DNA of 45,233 bases. Source: a bacterium. GTDB taxonomy: Bacteria > Myxococcota_A > Bradymonadia > UBA7976 > UBA1532. The position numbers and the translations under genes were made by a program. The DNA lies in NCBI GenBank assembly GCA_030427205.1, contig JAUHXC010000068.1, positions 1 to 45,233 on the forward strand, read 5' to 3'. The notes under the pieces were generated by a model. The model saw only the letters and a list, made by a program, of their open reading frames with translations. It did not search any database and was not told where the DNA came from. Of the stretch, positions 31,689-40,049 are shown in pieces (the first letter of the stretch is position 1; each line of letters starts with the position of its first letter).

Positions 31689-34223
31689 ATGCGCGCGCCC
31701 CCGCTCATCTTCATCTGCCACGCCGGCCCCGACCGGCCGGCCGCCGTGCGGATCCACCGCGCGCTCGACCGCGCCGGCCTGCGCCCGTGGTGCGCCGCCC
31801 TCGACCTCGTGCCGGGCGAGAAGTGGGACGAGGTCATCCCCGAGAGGCTGACGCAGGCGGCGGCGGTGCTGGTGCTCGTCACCGACCGCTGGCCGATCGT
31901 CGGCGACGTCGGCGTCGGCTGGTACGGCCCCGACGAGGTCGCGCTGGCCATCGACCACGCCCGGCGCATCGACCCGCGCATGAGCGTCGTGCCGGCCCGC
32001 CTCGACGGCGCCGGCCCCGAGCGGCTGCCCTACGGCCTGCGCCGCCTCACCGAGATCGAGGCCAGCGCCGCCGACCCGCGCCCCATCGTCGACGGCCTCA
32101 CCCGGGCGCTCGAGCGCCGCGCGCGGGCACTGACCTCGCCCGAGGTGCCCGCCCTGAACCGCCGCCTCGCCGAGGCGCAGCAGCGGCTGACGGCCCTCGA
32201 AGCGCAAGGCGCCGACCGGGCCACGATCGAAGACGCCATCAGCGCGAAGATCGCCATCAAGCGCAGCCTGCGCGCCGGCGGCCAGCTCGTCGCCGGCGAT
32301 CAGCTCGACCGCTACGTGCTCGCCGAGCGTCTGGGTCAGGGCGGCTTCGCGTCGGTCTGGCGCGCGTGGGATCCGACCCGCGGCGCGCACGTCGCCCTCA
32401 AGGTGCTGCACGGCCGCTGGAACCGGGACGCCTCGAAGGTCGAGCGCTTCCGCCGCGGCGTGCGGCAGATGGCCCGGCTCGAGCACCCGGCGGTGATGCC
32501 CGTGCTCGACGTCGACCGCGAGGACAACGGCTGGCACTTCTTCGTGATGCCCTGGATGCCCGGCGGCGACCTGTACCGGGCCATCACCCGCGCCGACGAC
32601 CCGCTCTCCGCCGACGCCGGGCTGCGAGCGGTGCTCGCGGTGGCCGACGCGCTGGCGGTGGCCCATCGCCAGGGCATGGTGCACCGCGACGTGAAGCCGC
32701 GGAACATCCTGCTCGACGCCGACGGGCGGGCGAAGCTGGCGGACTTCGACCTGGTGCGGGCGCTGGATACGTCGGGCGGCACGGGCACCGGCGCAATGGG
32801 CACGTTCATCTACGCCGCGCCGGAGCAGCTCGATCGGCCGCAGGACGTGGGCCCGCGGACCGACGTGTACGCGCTGGGCATGACGGCGGTGTGCGTGCTG
32901 ACCGGCGCGCAGCCCGAGACGATGATGAAGTGGCGGCCGGTCGCGGCGGTGGATGCGCTGCCGGCGACGCCGGCGGTGCGGGCGTGGTTGCTGCGGGCCA
33001 TCGCGCTGGAGGCGGGGCAGCGGCCGGCGGACGCGGGGGCGTTCGCCGCGGGCCTGCGGGCCGCGCTGGCGCCGGTCGATGCGGTGGCGGTGGAGGCGCC
33101 GGAAACAGCGGCAGTGCCACCGGAGGCGGACGTCGGCGGACCGAGTATCACCCGGCCACCGGGTGGGTTGCTCTCGAGTACAGGCGGTTGGCTCGTGTTG
33201 GTGGCTCTTCTGGTTCTCGCTGCGGCATGGGTGCTCGCGCTGATCGTGGCTGATCCCGACCCGGGGCCCGCGGGAGCCACCGACGCGTTTGCAGCCCGGA
33301 GCGCCGACGCATTCGTTGAAAAGTCTCACGCAGGAGACATCTGCCCCAACTGCGGTGAGCGCCGACCTGCGACCACCTTTCGCCCCGCGCTGGTGCCGAT
33401 CGCGCCTGGCGTGTTCACCATGGGCAGCCACAAGGGCGAGGCGGGCCGCTACCATTTCGAGACCGCGCACTGGGTGAAGTTGACCCGCGGCTTCTTGATC
33501 GCCGAGACCGAGGTCACCCAGGCGCAGTACGCGGCGCTGATGGGCCAGAACCCGGCGTATTTCCAGGGCACGCCGGCCGACGGCGAGCGGCCGGTGGAGC
33601 AGGTGAGCTGGCTCGACGTGGCGCGGTATTGCAACGCGCTGTCCGCGGCCGAGGGCCTGACCCCGGCCTATGTCATCGAGGACGAGGCGGTGACCTGGCG
33701 TCGGGAGGCCGACGGCTACCGGCTGCCCACGGAGGCCGAGTGGGAGTACGCGGCGCGCGCTGGCACGTCGACGGCGACGTACGTCGGCGACCTGAACATC
33801 CGAGGTGAGCGTGACGCGCCAGCGCTGGACGCCATCGCGTGGTACGGCGGCAACAGCGGCGCGGACCACCCACGGGCGGTCGATTCATCGCGCTGGGACG
33901 AGAAGCAATACCCCCATGAGCGCGCGGCGACCCACCCGGTCAGAGGCAAGCAGCCCAACGCCTGGGGCCTGCACGACATGCTGGGCAACGTCTGGGAGTG
34001 GACCTGGGACTGGTATGCCGACTACCCGTTGATCCCCGACAGCGCCCCGCTGGCCGATCCCGCCGGACCCGTCGGCGGGGGCTACCGTGTGTTTCGTGGC
34101 GGCTCGTTCCACAGCTCGGCGCGCGGCGCCCGGGGGGCGTACCGCAACAGATGGGATCCCAAGTACCAAAGCCATGACGTCGGCTTTCGCCCCGTCCGCA
34201 CCCTCCGAGCACCTCCACCGTAG
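31689..34223 (+). CDS. TIR - Ser/Thr kinase - transmembrane - FGE-fold fusion protein
   Basis: The 844-aa product starts at ATG 31689, which places the TIR fold (PLIFICHAG) right at the N-terminus. Residues 1-145 are TIR, with Glu83 in YGPDEVALAI at the position of the catalytic glutamate of NAD-cleaving TIRs. Residues 208-460 are a kinase: LGQGGFASVW, Lys238, HRD 332-334, DFD 352-354 (Gly of DFG replaced) and AAPEQ. A membrane helix lies at 499-521, a CPNC pair at 552-555, and an FGE/sulfatase-modifying fold at 565-838 (GVFTMGS, AETEVTQAQYAALMG, LPTEAEWEYAARAG, MLGNVWEWTWDWY, VFRGGSF). The segment after RGGSF has no Cys, so the formylglycine active site is missing and this domain is probably a ligand- or partner-binding module. 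The FGE end is visibly less GC-rich than the TIR-kinase half. Confidence 0.92.
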   Translation: MRAPPLIFICHAGPDRPAAVRIHRALDRAGLRPWCAALDLVPGEKWDEVIPERLTQAAAVLVLVTDRWPIVGDVGVGWYGPDEVALAIDHARRIDPRMSVVPARLDGAGPERLPYGLRRLTEIEASAADPRPIVDGLTRALERRARALTSPEVPALNRRLAEAQQRLTALEAQGADRATIEDAISAKIAIKRSLRAGGQLVAGDQLDRYVLAERLGQGGFASVWRAWDPTRGAHVALKVLHGRWNRDASKVERFRRGVRQMARLEHPAVMPVLDVDREDNGWHFFVMPWMPGGDLYRAITRADDPLSADAGLRAVLAVADALAVAHRQGMVHRDVKPRNILLDADGRAKLADFDLVRALDTSGGTGTGAMGTFIYAAPEQLDRPQDVGPRTDVYALGMTAVCVLTGAQPETMMKWRPVAAVDALPATPAVRAWLLRAIALEAGQRPADAGAFAAGLRAALAPVDAVAVEAPETAAVPPEADVGGPSITRPPGGLLSSTGGWLVLVALLVLAAAWVLALIVADPDPGPAGATDAFAARSADAFVEKSHAGDICPNCGERRPATTFRPALVPIAPGVFTMGSHKGEAGRYHFETAHWVKLTRGFLIAETEVTQAQYAALMGQNPAYFQGTPADGERPVEQVSWLDVARYCNALSAAEGLTPAYVIEDEAVTWRREADGYRLPTEAEWEYAARAGTSTATYVGDLNIRGERDAPALDAIAWYGGNSGADHPRAVDSSRWDEKQYPHERAATHPVRGKQPNAWGLHDMLGNVWEWTWDWYADYPLIPDSAPLADPAGPVGGGYRVFRGGSFHSSARGARGAYRNRWDPKYQSHDVGFRPVRTLRAPPP

Positions 34224-34361
34224 GTCCATGAGCTCAGATACGGCCACCACCCGCCCGATACGCACCGAAACACCAACCCCCGCGACCTCCGGCCCCGCCC
34301 CGTGTCATCATCCAGCCCGAACCCAAAACAACGGCGCCGCGCGCGCCACCCAAGGCCGCCG

Positions 34362-35912
34362 ATGCACCGCACGCTGGCGCTCCTCGCGCTCTTCTACAGC
34401 CTCCCCTCGCTGGCCGCCCCCGCCGGCCAGCCGCTCGTCGACTTCGAGGCCGGCCCCGTCGCCGACCAGCTCGAGCTCGACGTCACCCCCATCCCGGTGG
34501 GTCTGGGCGCGCTCTTCGTGCCCAGCCTGACCGACGGCCCGCTCGAGCCGCCGGTGACCGTCATGCAAGGCGAACAGCGCGTCGCCTGGGGCGATACCGG
34601 CCGGCGCATCGTCCTGCCGCCCGGCGAGTACCGGGTGCTCGTCGGCCACGGCGACCCGCGCGAGCGGGCGGCGAGCACCGTCGTCATCCGCGAGGGCGAG
34701 ACCAGCCCGGTCAAGATCACCTGGGGCGCCCTGCGCATCACCGCCGTCGACGGCGACGGCGCCCCGGTGGACGTCGACTACGCCCTGCGCGCCATCGGCC
34801 GCGACGTGCTGCTCGCCGAGGGCGAGACCGCCGACGCCATCGAATACGGCGCCACCCAGACCTGGCTCCTGCCGGCGGGCCCGGTCGAGCTGAGCCTCGA
34901 CGGCGCCACCGGGCCCGATCGCACCGCGGTCGCGCTCTACGTGGCCCCCGGCGCCGTCGCCCGCCACCGGCTCGTGATGGACGGCGAGCGGCTGGTGCGC
35001 ACCGAGTTCGCGACCCACGCGCCGGTGCCCGAGGCCCGCCTGTGGCGCCTGCGCTGGGTCGTCGGCGGCGACGCGAGCTGGACCCACGCCGAGGGCCGCC
35101 TGGGCGCCTTCAACGGCGATTTCCTGCGGGCCGGCGTCTTCACCCGGACCCAGGTCGGCATCGACTACGGCGCCCACCTCGCGCTGATCGACCTCGACTT
35201 CGAGCAGTCGTGGCTCGCGCTGGCCGAGGGGCCCGACGCCGACCTCGACGTGCGCAAATTCGATGACGAGCTGCGGCTCGAAGCCCTCTACAACTACCGC
35301 CCCGGCCGACTGCTGGGGCCCTACGTGCGCGGCAGCCTGCGCACCGCGCTGTTCGAGACCACCCACCGCTCCAACGCGGCGGTCGCCGTCACCACCCGGC
35401 GGGTCGACGGCAGCGAGACCATGGGCGCGCTCGACCCCGGCGAAGAGGTGACGCTCTTCGACGCGCTCGAGCCGCTCGACCTGCGCGCGGCGGCCGGCGC
35501 GGCCTTCACCGTCGTCGACAACGACACCGTCACCTTCACCGCCCGCGGCGGCGCGGCCGTGCGGCGCGCGCGCTACGGCGGCGGCCTCTTCCTCGCCGAC
35601 CAGACCGCCGCCCGGCTGACCTTCGTCGAGCTGGCCGACGACGACTCCTGGGGCGTCGAGGTGCACGGCGAGCTGGCGGTGCGCGCCGCCCGCAGCGTCG
35701 AGCTGGCCGTCGAGGGCATGGCCTATCTGCCGTGGGACCTCATCGACGAGGTCGACCACCCCATCCTGCGCCTCGACGGGCGGCTGGCGTTCAAGATCAA
35801 CAGCTTCCTGTCGGTGGCCTGCGACGTGCGCCTGCGCCGCGAGGCCTACGAGATCGAAGACGTGCAGCTGTCGAGCTTCCTCTCGGCGCGGGTGCAGCAT
35901 GCGCTGTTCTGA
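34362..35912 (+). CDS. Outer-membrane beta-barrel-like protein, first gene of an envelope operon
   Basis: The 516-aa product starts at ATG 34362 after AAGG; MHRTLALLALFYSLPSLAA is a cleavable signal. Residues about 25-200 are a periplasmic beta region with PEGA-like text (VLPPGEYRVLVGHGDPRERA). Residues about 225-516 alternate polar and aromatic residues like membrane strands (WTHAEGRLGAFNGDFLRAG, LRLEALYNYRPGRLLGPYV) and end with VQHALF, the terminal Phe expected for BAM-dependent insertion. It overlaps the next gene by 14 nt. Confidence 0.8.
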   Translation: MHRTLALLALFYSLPSLAAPAGQPLVDFEAGPVADQLELDVTPIPVGLGALFVPSLTDGPLEPPVTVMQGEQRVAWGDTGRRIVLPPGEYRVLVGHGDPRERAASTVVIREGETSPVKITWGALRITAVDGDGAPVDVDYALRAIGRDVLLAEGETADAIEYGATQTWLLPAGPVELSLDGATGPDRTAVALYVAPGAVARHRLVMDGERLVRTEFATHAPVPEARLWRLRWVVGGDASWTHAEGRLGAFNGDFLRAGVFTRTQVGIDYGAHLALIDLDFEQSWLALAEGPDADLDVRKFDDELRLEALYNYRPGRLLGPYVRGSLRTALFETTHRSNAAVAVTTRRVDGSETMGALDPGEEVTLFDALEPLDLRAAAGAAFTVVDNDTVTFTARGGAAVRRARYGGGLFLADQTAARLTFVELADDDSWGVEVHGELAVRAARSVELAVEGMAYLPWDLIDEVDHPILRLDGRLAFKINSFLSVACDVRLRREAYEIEDVQLSSFLSARVQHALF

Positions 35913-36390
35913 GCCCATCACCTCGCGGCTGCTGGCGCTGGCGCTCGCGGTGCTGATCGGCGCGCTGGCCGGCTGCGGCGCGGCGCCCGGCGACCCGCGG
36001 CGCACGCTGAGCGACGTCATCCACGACCGGCGCATGGCCCTGGCCGAGCTGCGCACGCACCCCCTCGCCGAGCGCCAGACCGACGCCTTCGAGCGGGCCG
36101 ACCAGTGGCTGGCCCGGGTCGAGGCGATGAAGGCCGACCCCGACGCCGACCGCGAGCGCTTGACGCTGGTGCTGACGGTGCTCGAAGGCCAGCTGGTGCG
36201 CATCAAGGCCACCTTCGCGAAGCTCGACGCCGAGGCGGCGCTCGAAGCCCGCCAGCGGCGCTACGAGACCCAGCTCGAGCGCATCGGCGCCGCCCGTTTG
36301 GAGAACGCGGCCCTGCGCGGCGACGTGCTGGTCGAGCCGCTGCCGATGACGCGCCCCGAGCGGCGCAGCGGCGCGGGAGGCGGGCGTTGA
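35899..36390 (+). CDS. Small helical lipoprotein
   Basis: The 163-aa product has ATG at 35899 inside the end of the barrel gene. The signal ends in a perfect lipobox LAGC (Cys26). The mature part is almost wholly charged helix (about residues 40-140), likely a short coiled coil, with no known enzyme motif. It overlaps the following gene through the TTGA start/stop sequence. The operon layout suggests that it bridges the OmpA-domain lipoprotein and the barrels. Confidence 0.8.
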   Translation: MRCSEPITSRLLALALAVLIGALAGCGAAPGDPRRTLSDVIHDRRMALAELRTHPLAERQTDAFERADQWLARVEAMKADPDADRERLTLVLTVLEGQLVRIKATFAKLDAEAALEARQRRYETQLERIGAARLENAALRGDVLVEPLPMTRPERRSGAGGGR

Positions 36391-39296
36391 GCGGCGCGCG
36401 CAGACTGTCGAAGCGTTGGCTGATACTGGCGCTCGGCGCCGGCCTGTGCGCCTGCGGCGGCGTGCCGACGCCGACCGTGGTCGAGCAGGCCGCGGCGAAG
36501 CTGGAGAGCCGCGAGGCCCGCCACCTGACCACCGTGCGCCCGCGGCTCTTGCGCGAGGCCCGCGAGCACCTGCGCCGGGCCCGCCGGGCGGTGCTCGAAG
36601 AAGACGCCGACGCCGCCGAGCTGTACGGGCACTTGTCGCTGCAGCGCTACGAGACCGCCGCCGGCTTCACCGCCCGCGACCTGATCGGCGCCCGCATGGG
36701 CGCGATGGACGCCGCGCTGAGCGACATCACCGACCGGGCCGACGCGCTGACCGCCGAGCGGGCGGCGCTGCTCAAGGTCAAGGCCGCCGAAGAGCGCCTC
36801 GCCGCGCTCGATCGGGCCAAGGACGGCGAGAGCGAAGAGCGCAAGGCCAGCCGCCGACGGCTCGTCGAGGCCCGCCAACGCCAGGCCCAGGCCGTCGCTC
36901 TGGGCGCCGCCCGCCGCGCGCCGGGGCCCTTCGGGGCGGGGCAGGCGCTGCTCGAGTCGGGCATCGAGGCCTTGTCGGGCGACCTCTTCGCCGAGGCCCG
37001 CGAGGCCGCCGCCGGCGCCATCGCGCGCTTCGACGAGGCCATCGCCCGCGCCCGCGAGGCGGCGAAGGCCGAGGCCGACGCGGCGCAAGACGAAGCCGCG
37101 GCCGACGCGCTGCAAGCCGCCGAGATCGAGGCCGCCCGCGACGCGGTGACCGCCGCCGAGCTGGCCCGGGCCGAGGCCTTGGGCCGCGGGCTCGACCGCC
37201 GCGACCGGGCGCGCTTCGAGAAGGGCGCGGCGCTGGTCGACATGGCCCGCCGCGCGCTGGCCGATACCCGCCCCGCCGACGCCCGGTCCCGCGCGCTCGA
37301 AGCCGTCGAGGTGCTCTCGCAGCGCCCCGACGAGCCCGCGCCCGCCGTGGTCGACGCGGTCGACGCGGCCGGCGGGGTCGCCGGCAGCGCGGCCGAGGCG
37401 GCCATCGTCGAGGCGCGCACCCGCCGGGCCACCGCGCTGGGCCAGGGCGAGGATCGCCGCTGCCCCGACGTCTTCCGCGGCGTCGACGCGCTGATCGAGC
37501 TGGCCGAAGACCGCCAGAAGGCCGGGGCGACCGCCGAGGCGTTGACCGCGGCGACCCGCGCCCAGGAGCGACTGCAGACCTGCGCGACGGCGCCCTTGCC
37601 CACCGCGGCCGCGCTGGAGACCGCCCGCCCCGAAGGCCGCGCGGCGGCCGAGCAGAAGATCGCCGAGGCGCAGCAGGCCCTGGCCCGCGCCCGCGCCGCG
37701 CGGGTTGATCCGGCGCGCATCGAGGCGGCGACGGGGCTCATCGCCGACGCCCGCGGCTGGCTCGGCGGCGGGGCGTGGGATCGCGCCGGCGCGCTGGCCG
37801 ATCAGGCGCGGGAGATGTTGAGCACCGCGATGCCCGTGGCCGGCGCGCCCGATCCGGCCCTGGCCGAAGCCCGCGCCGCGCTGGCCCGCAGCCGGGCCCT
37901 GGGCCGGCGCCACGCCGACCGCACCGACGACCCGCTGCACGGCGCCGCGCAAGGCATGGAGGCCGAGGCCGAGCGCCTGCTGGCCGCCGGCCGCGGCGAC
38001 GAGGCGCTGCGCGTCGCCAACCAGGCGGCGGCGGCGTGGCAGTCGATCCTGCCCAAGGTCGAAGAGAGCAAAGGCGAAGGCGCGCCGCCGCCCGAGGACT
38101 GGCGGCCGGCGTACCGTGAGATCCTGGCGACGCTCGCGCTGCGCGATCGGGCCGACGCGATGGCCGGCCCGGCCGCGCGGGCCGCGGTCGACGGCGGCGA
38201 TCGCGCCATGGCCGAGGCCCGCGCCGCCTATCAGAAGCGCGACTATGGCGAAGCGCGGCGGGCCACGGCGCTGGCCGCGGCGTCTTTTCGTCAGGCCATC
38301 GACGGCAGCGCCCCGCCGCCCGCGCCGACCCGACCGCCGGTCGTCGAGCAGCCCCAGCCGGGCCTGAAGGCCGCCGCGCCGGCCGACCCCCCGAAAGAGA
38401 CCGCGCCGCCCGCGGAGCCTCCGCCGAACGACGCCGCCCGCGCCGCCGAGCTGGAGGCCGCCAAGGCCAAGGCCGCCCGCGAGGCCATCGAGGCGGCCGC
38501 CGCCGAGCGCGCCGCCGCCGAGGCCGCCGCCCGCGCCGCGCAGGACGCCGAGCGCGCCGAAGCCGAGCGCAAGCTGCTCGAAGCCCGGGACGCCGAAGCC
38601 GCCGCCCGCGCGGCCCTCGCCGCGGCCGAGCAGGACGCCAAGGCCCGCGAGAGCGCCCGCGCCAACGCCGAAGCCCGCCGCGCCGAGGCCCGCAGCTGGC
38701 TCGACGGCGCCCGCAAGCGGCAGGTGCAATGCCTGCGCGAAGGCTGCGAGGCCCGCGATCCGGTGGCCTGGGCCCGCGCCGAAGAGGCCCTGCGCAGCGC
38801 CGAGACCGCCCTGGAAGACGACGCCCTCGACGCCACGGTCGACGCCGCGCAGCGGGCCATCAGCCTGATGGACGCCATCGCCAGCAAGCCGGCGCCGTTC
38901 ACCGTGCCCGCGCAAGGCGAGGTCCGCCGCGACGGCGATCGGCTGAAGCTGCGCACCCGCCTGCGCTTCCGCTCGGGCAAGGCCACCCTGCGCCCCGGCG
39001 CCGAGCAGGCCCTCGACGCGCTGGCCAAGGTCATCACCGAGAATACGGCGACCATCCAGCGGGTGCGGCTGGTGGGCTTCACCGACGACCGCGGGCCCGA
39101 AGAGGGCAACCTGAAGCTGTCGGCGGCCCGCGCCGAGGCGGTGCGCGACGCGCTGATCACCCGCGGCGTATCGTCCGACGTGTTGGTCGCCGAGGGCCGC
39201 GGCGAGGCCGAGCCGGCCTTCGACAACGGCACCGCCGAGGGCCGACGCAAGAACCGCCGGGTCGAGATCCGGCTCGAGCTCCGGGAGGGCCAGTGA
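36387..39296 (+). CDS. Large lipoprotein with DUF4398-like helices and a C-terminal OmpA peptidoglycan-binding domain
   Basis: The 969-aa product is read from TTG 36387, because GGGAGG is 6 nt upstream and the frame then gives MSGARRLSKRWLILALGAG and lipobox LCAC (Cys23). Residues about 25-130 are a helical hairpin of DUF4398 type (SREARHLTTVRPRLLREARE). Residues about 130-840 are Ala/Glu/Arg-rich helix with repeated AEARAAL-like runs and a Pro-rich hinge near 640-680. Residues 850-969 are OmpA-like (FRSGKATLRPGAEQALDALA, VGFTDDRGPEEGN, LSAARAEAVRDALI, GRRKNRRVEIRLE), which binds diaminopimelate of the wall. It is anchored by lipid at one end and the wall at the other, so it probably spans the periplasm. 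Confidence 0.9.
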   Translation: MSGARRLSKRWLILALGAGLCACGGVPTPTVVEQAAAKLESREARHLTTVRPRLLREAREHLRRARRAVLEEDADAAELYGHLSLQRYETAAGFTARDLIGARMGAMDAALSDITDRADALTAERAALLKVKAAEERLAALDRAKDGESEERKASRRRLVEARQRQAQAVALGAARRAPGPFGAGQALLESGIEALSGDLFAEAREAAAGAIARFDEAIARAREAAKAEADAAQDEAAADALQAAEIEAARDAVTAAELARAEALGRGLDRRDRARFEKGAALVDMARRALADTRPADARSRALEAVEVLSQRPDEPAPAVVDAVDAAGGVAGSAAEAAIVEARTRRATALGQGEDRRCPDVFRGVDALIELAEDRQKAGATAEALTAATRAQERLQTCATAPLPTAAALETARPEGRAAAEQKIAEAQQALARARAARVDPARIEAATGLIADARGWLGGGAWDRAGALADQAREMLSTAMPVAGAPDPALAEARAALARSRALGRRHADRTDDPLHGAAQGMEAEAERLLAAGRGDEALRVANQAAAAWQSILPKVEESKGEGAPPPEDWRPAYREILATLALRDRADAMAGPAARAAVDGGDRAMAEARAAYQKRDYGEARRATALAAASFRQAIDGSAPPPAPTRPPVVEQPQPGLKAAAPADPPKETAPPAEPPPNDAARAAELEAAKAKAAREAIEAAAAERAAAEAAARAAQDAERAEAERKLLEARDAEAAARAALAAAEQDAKARESARANAEARRAEARSWLDGARKRQVQCLREGCEARDPVAWARAEEALRSAETALEDDALDATVDAAQRAISLMDAIASKPAPFTVPAQGEVRRDGDRLKLRTRLRFRSGKATLRPGAEQALDALAKVITENTATIQRVRLVGFTDDRGPEEGNLKLSAARAEAVRDALITRGVSSDVLVAEGRGEAEPAFDNGTAEGRRKNRRVEIRLELREGQ

Positions 39297-40021
39297 TGGG
39301 CCGGCGCATGTTGACCGCGGCGCTCGCCGGACTCGGTCTGATCGGGCTCGCCTCCGCGCCGGCCGCGTGGGCCCAGCCCGACCCGTTCGACGACTACGAG
39401 CAGGGCCAGCGCGGCAACCCACAAGACGCGCCGCTGGCCGGCGGCGACGCGGGGGTGATCGTCGAGTCGGGCGCGCTGACCCTGGGCTTCGCCGGCGTCT
39501 TCGCCTTCACCCGCAGCGCCGGCGAGGGCCTCGAAGGCGACGAGCGCATCGAGACCACCTTCTTCACCCGCCTCTCGCCGTCCATCGGCTGGATGGTCTT
39601 CGACCGCGTCGAGTTCAGCTTCTCGCCGGGCCTCGCGTGGCGCCGGGTGCAGCGCGGCGAAGACGAGACCACCACCGAGCGCGCGCTGCTGCTGCGCGGC
39701 GGCGTGCGCTATCAGGCGCCGATCGATACCCGCCTGCTGGGCTTCGTGGGCGCTGAACTCGGGGGCTACGTCGGCGGCAGCGAGCGCCCGCTGCCCGAGT
39801 CGCAGAACGGCCGGGCCGTGGACGAGGCCACCGATACCTCGGGGTTCACCGCGGCGTTCGAGTTGGGGCTGGGCGTCGTGCTCGACCCGCGGACGGTGCT
39901 CGACCTCGGCCTGACGGTGGACGTGCTGACCGGCAGCGAGACCATCGCCAGCCAGGACGCCTCGCTCGCGTCGTCGCTGGTGCATACGGGCCTGCGGCTG
40001 GGGCTGCGGTTCTTCTTCTGA
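39296..40021 (+). CDS. Small outer-membrane beta-barrel-like protein
   Basis: The 241-aa product starts at ATG 39296, which overlaps the preceding stop in TGATG; GGGAGGG is about 7 nt upstream. The signal peptide ends AWA (about residue 26). After an acidic linker the chain has amphipathic strands (GALTLGFAGVFAFTRS, FTRLSPSIGWMVFDRVEFSF, LLLRGGVRYQAPIDTRLLGF) and ends GLRLGLRFFF with a terminal Phe. It is about the size of an 8-10 strand barrel of OmpX/porin type. It is the last gene of the four-gene envelope operon. Confidence 0.8.
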   Translation: MGRRMLTAALAGLGLIGLASAPAAWAQPDPFDDYEQGQRGNPQDAPLAGGDAGVIVESGALTLGFAGVFAFTRSAGEGLEGDERIETTFFTRLSPSIGWMVFDRVEFSFSPGLAWRRVQRGEDETTTERALLLRGGVRYQAPIDTRLLGFVGAELGGYVGGSERPLPESQNGRAVDEATDTSGFTAAFELGLGVVLDPRTVLDLGLTVDVLTGSETIASQDASLASSLVHTGLRLGLRFFF

Positions 40022-40049
40022 GCGCGAGCCAGCGCCGCCCCGCCGGGCC

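Noticed and set aside
34085..34205. Variable region of a diversity-generating retroelement at the end of the FGE-fold domain
   Set aside because: FGE folds are common retroelement targets, but there is no reverse transcriptase, template repeat or adenine-rich variable codons in the window.
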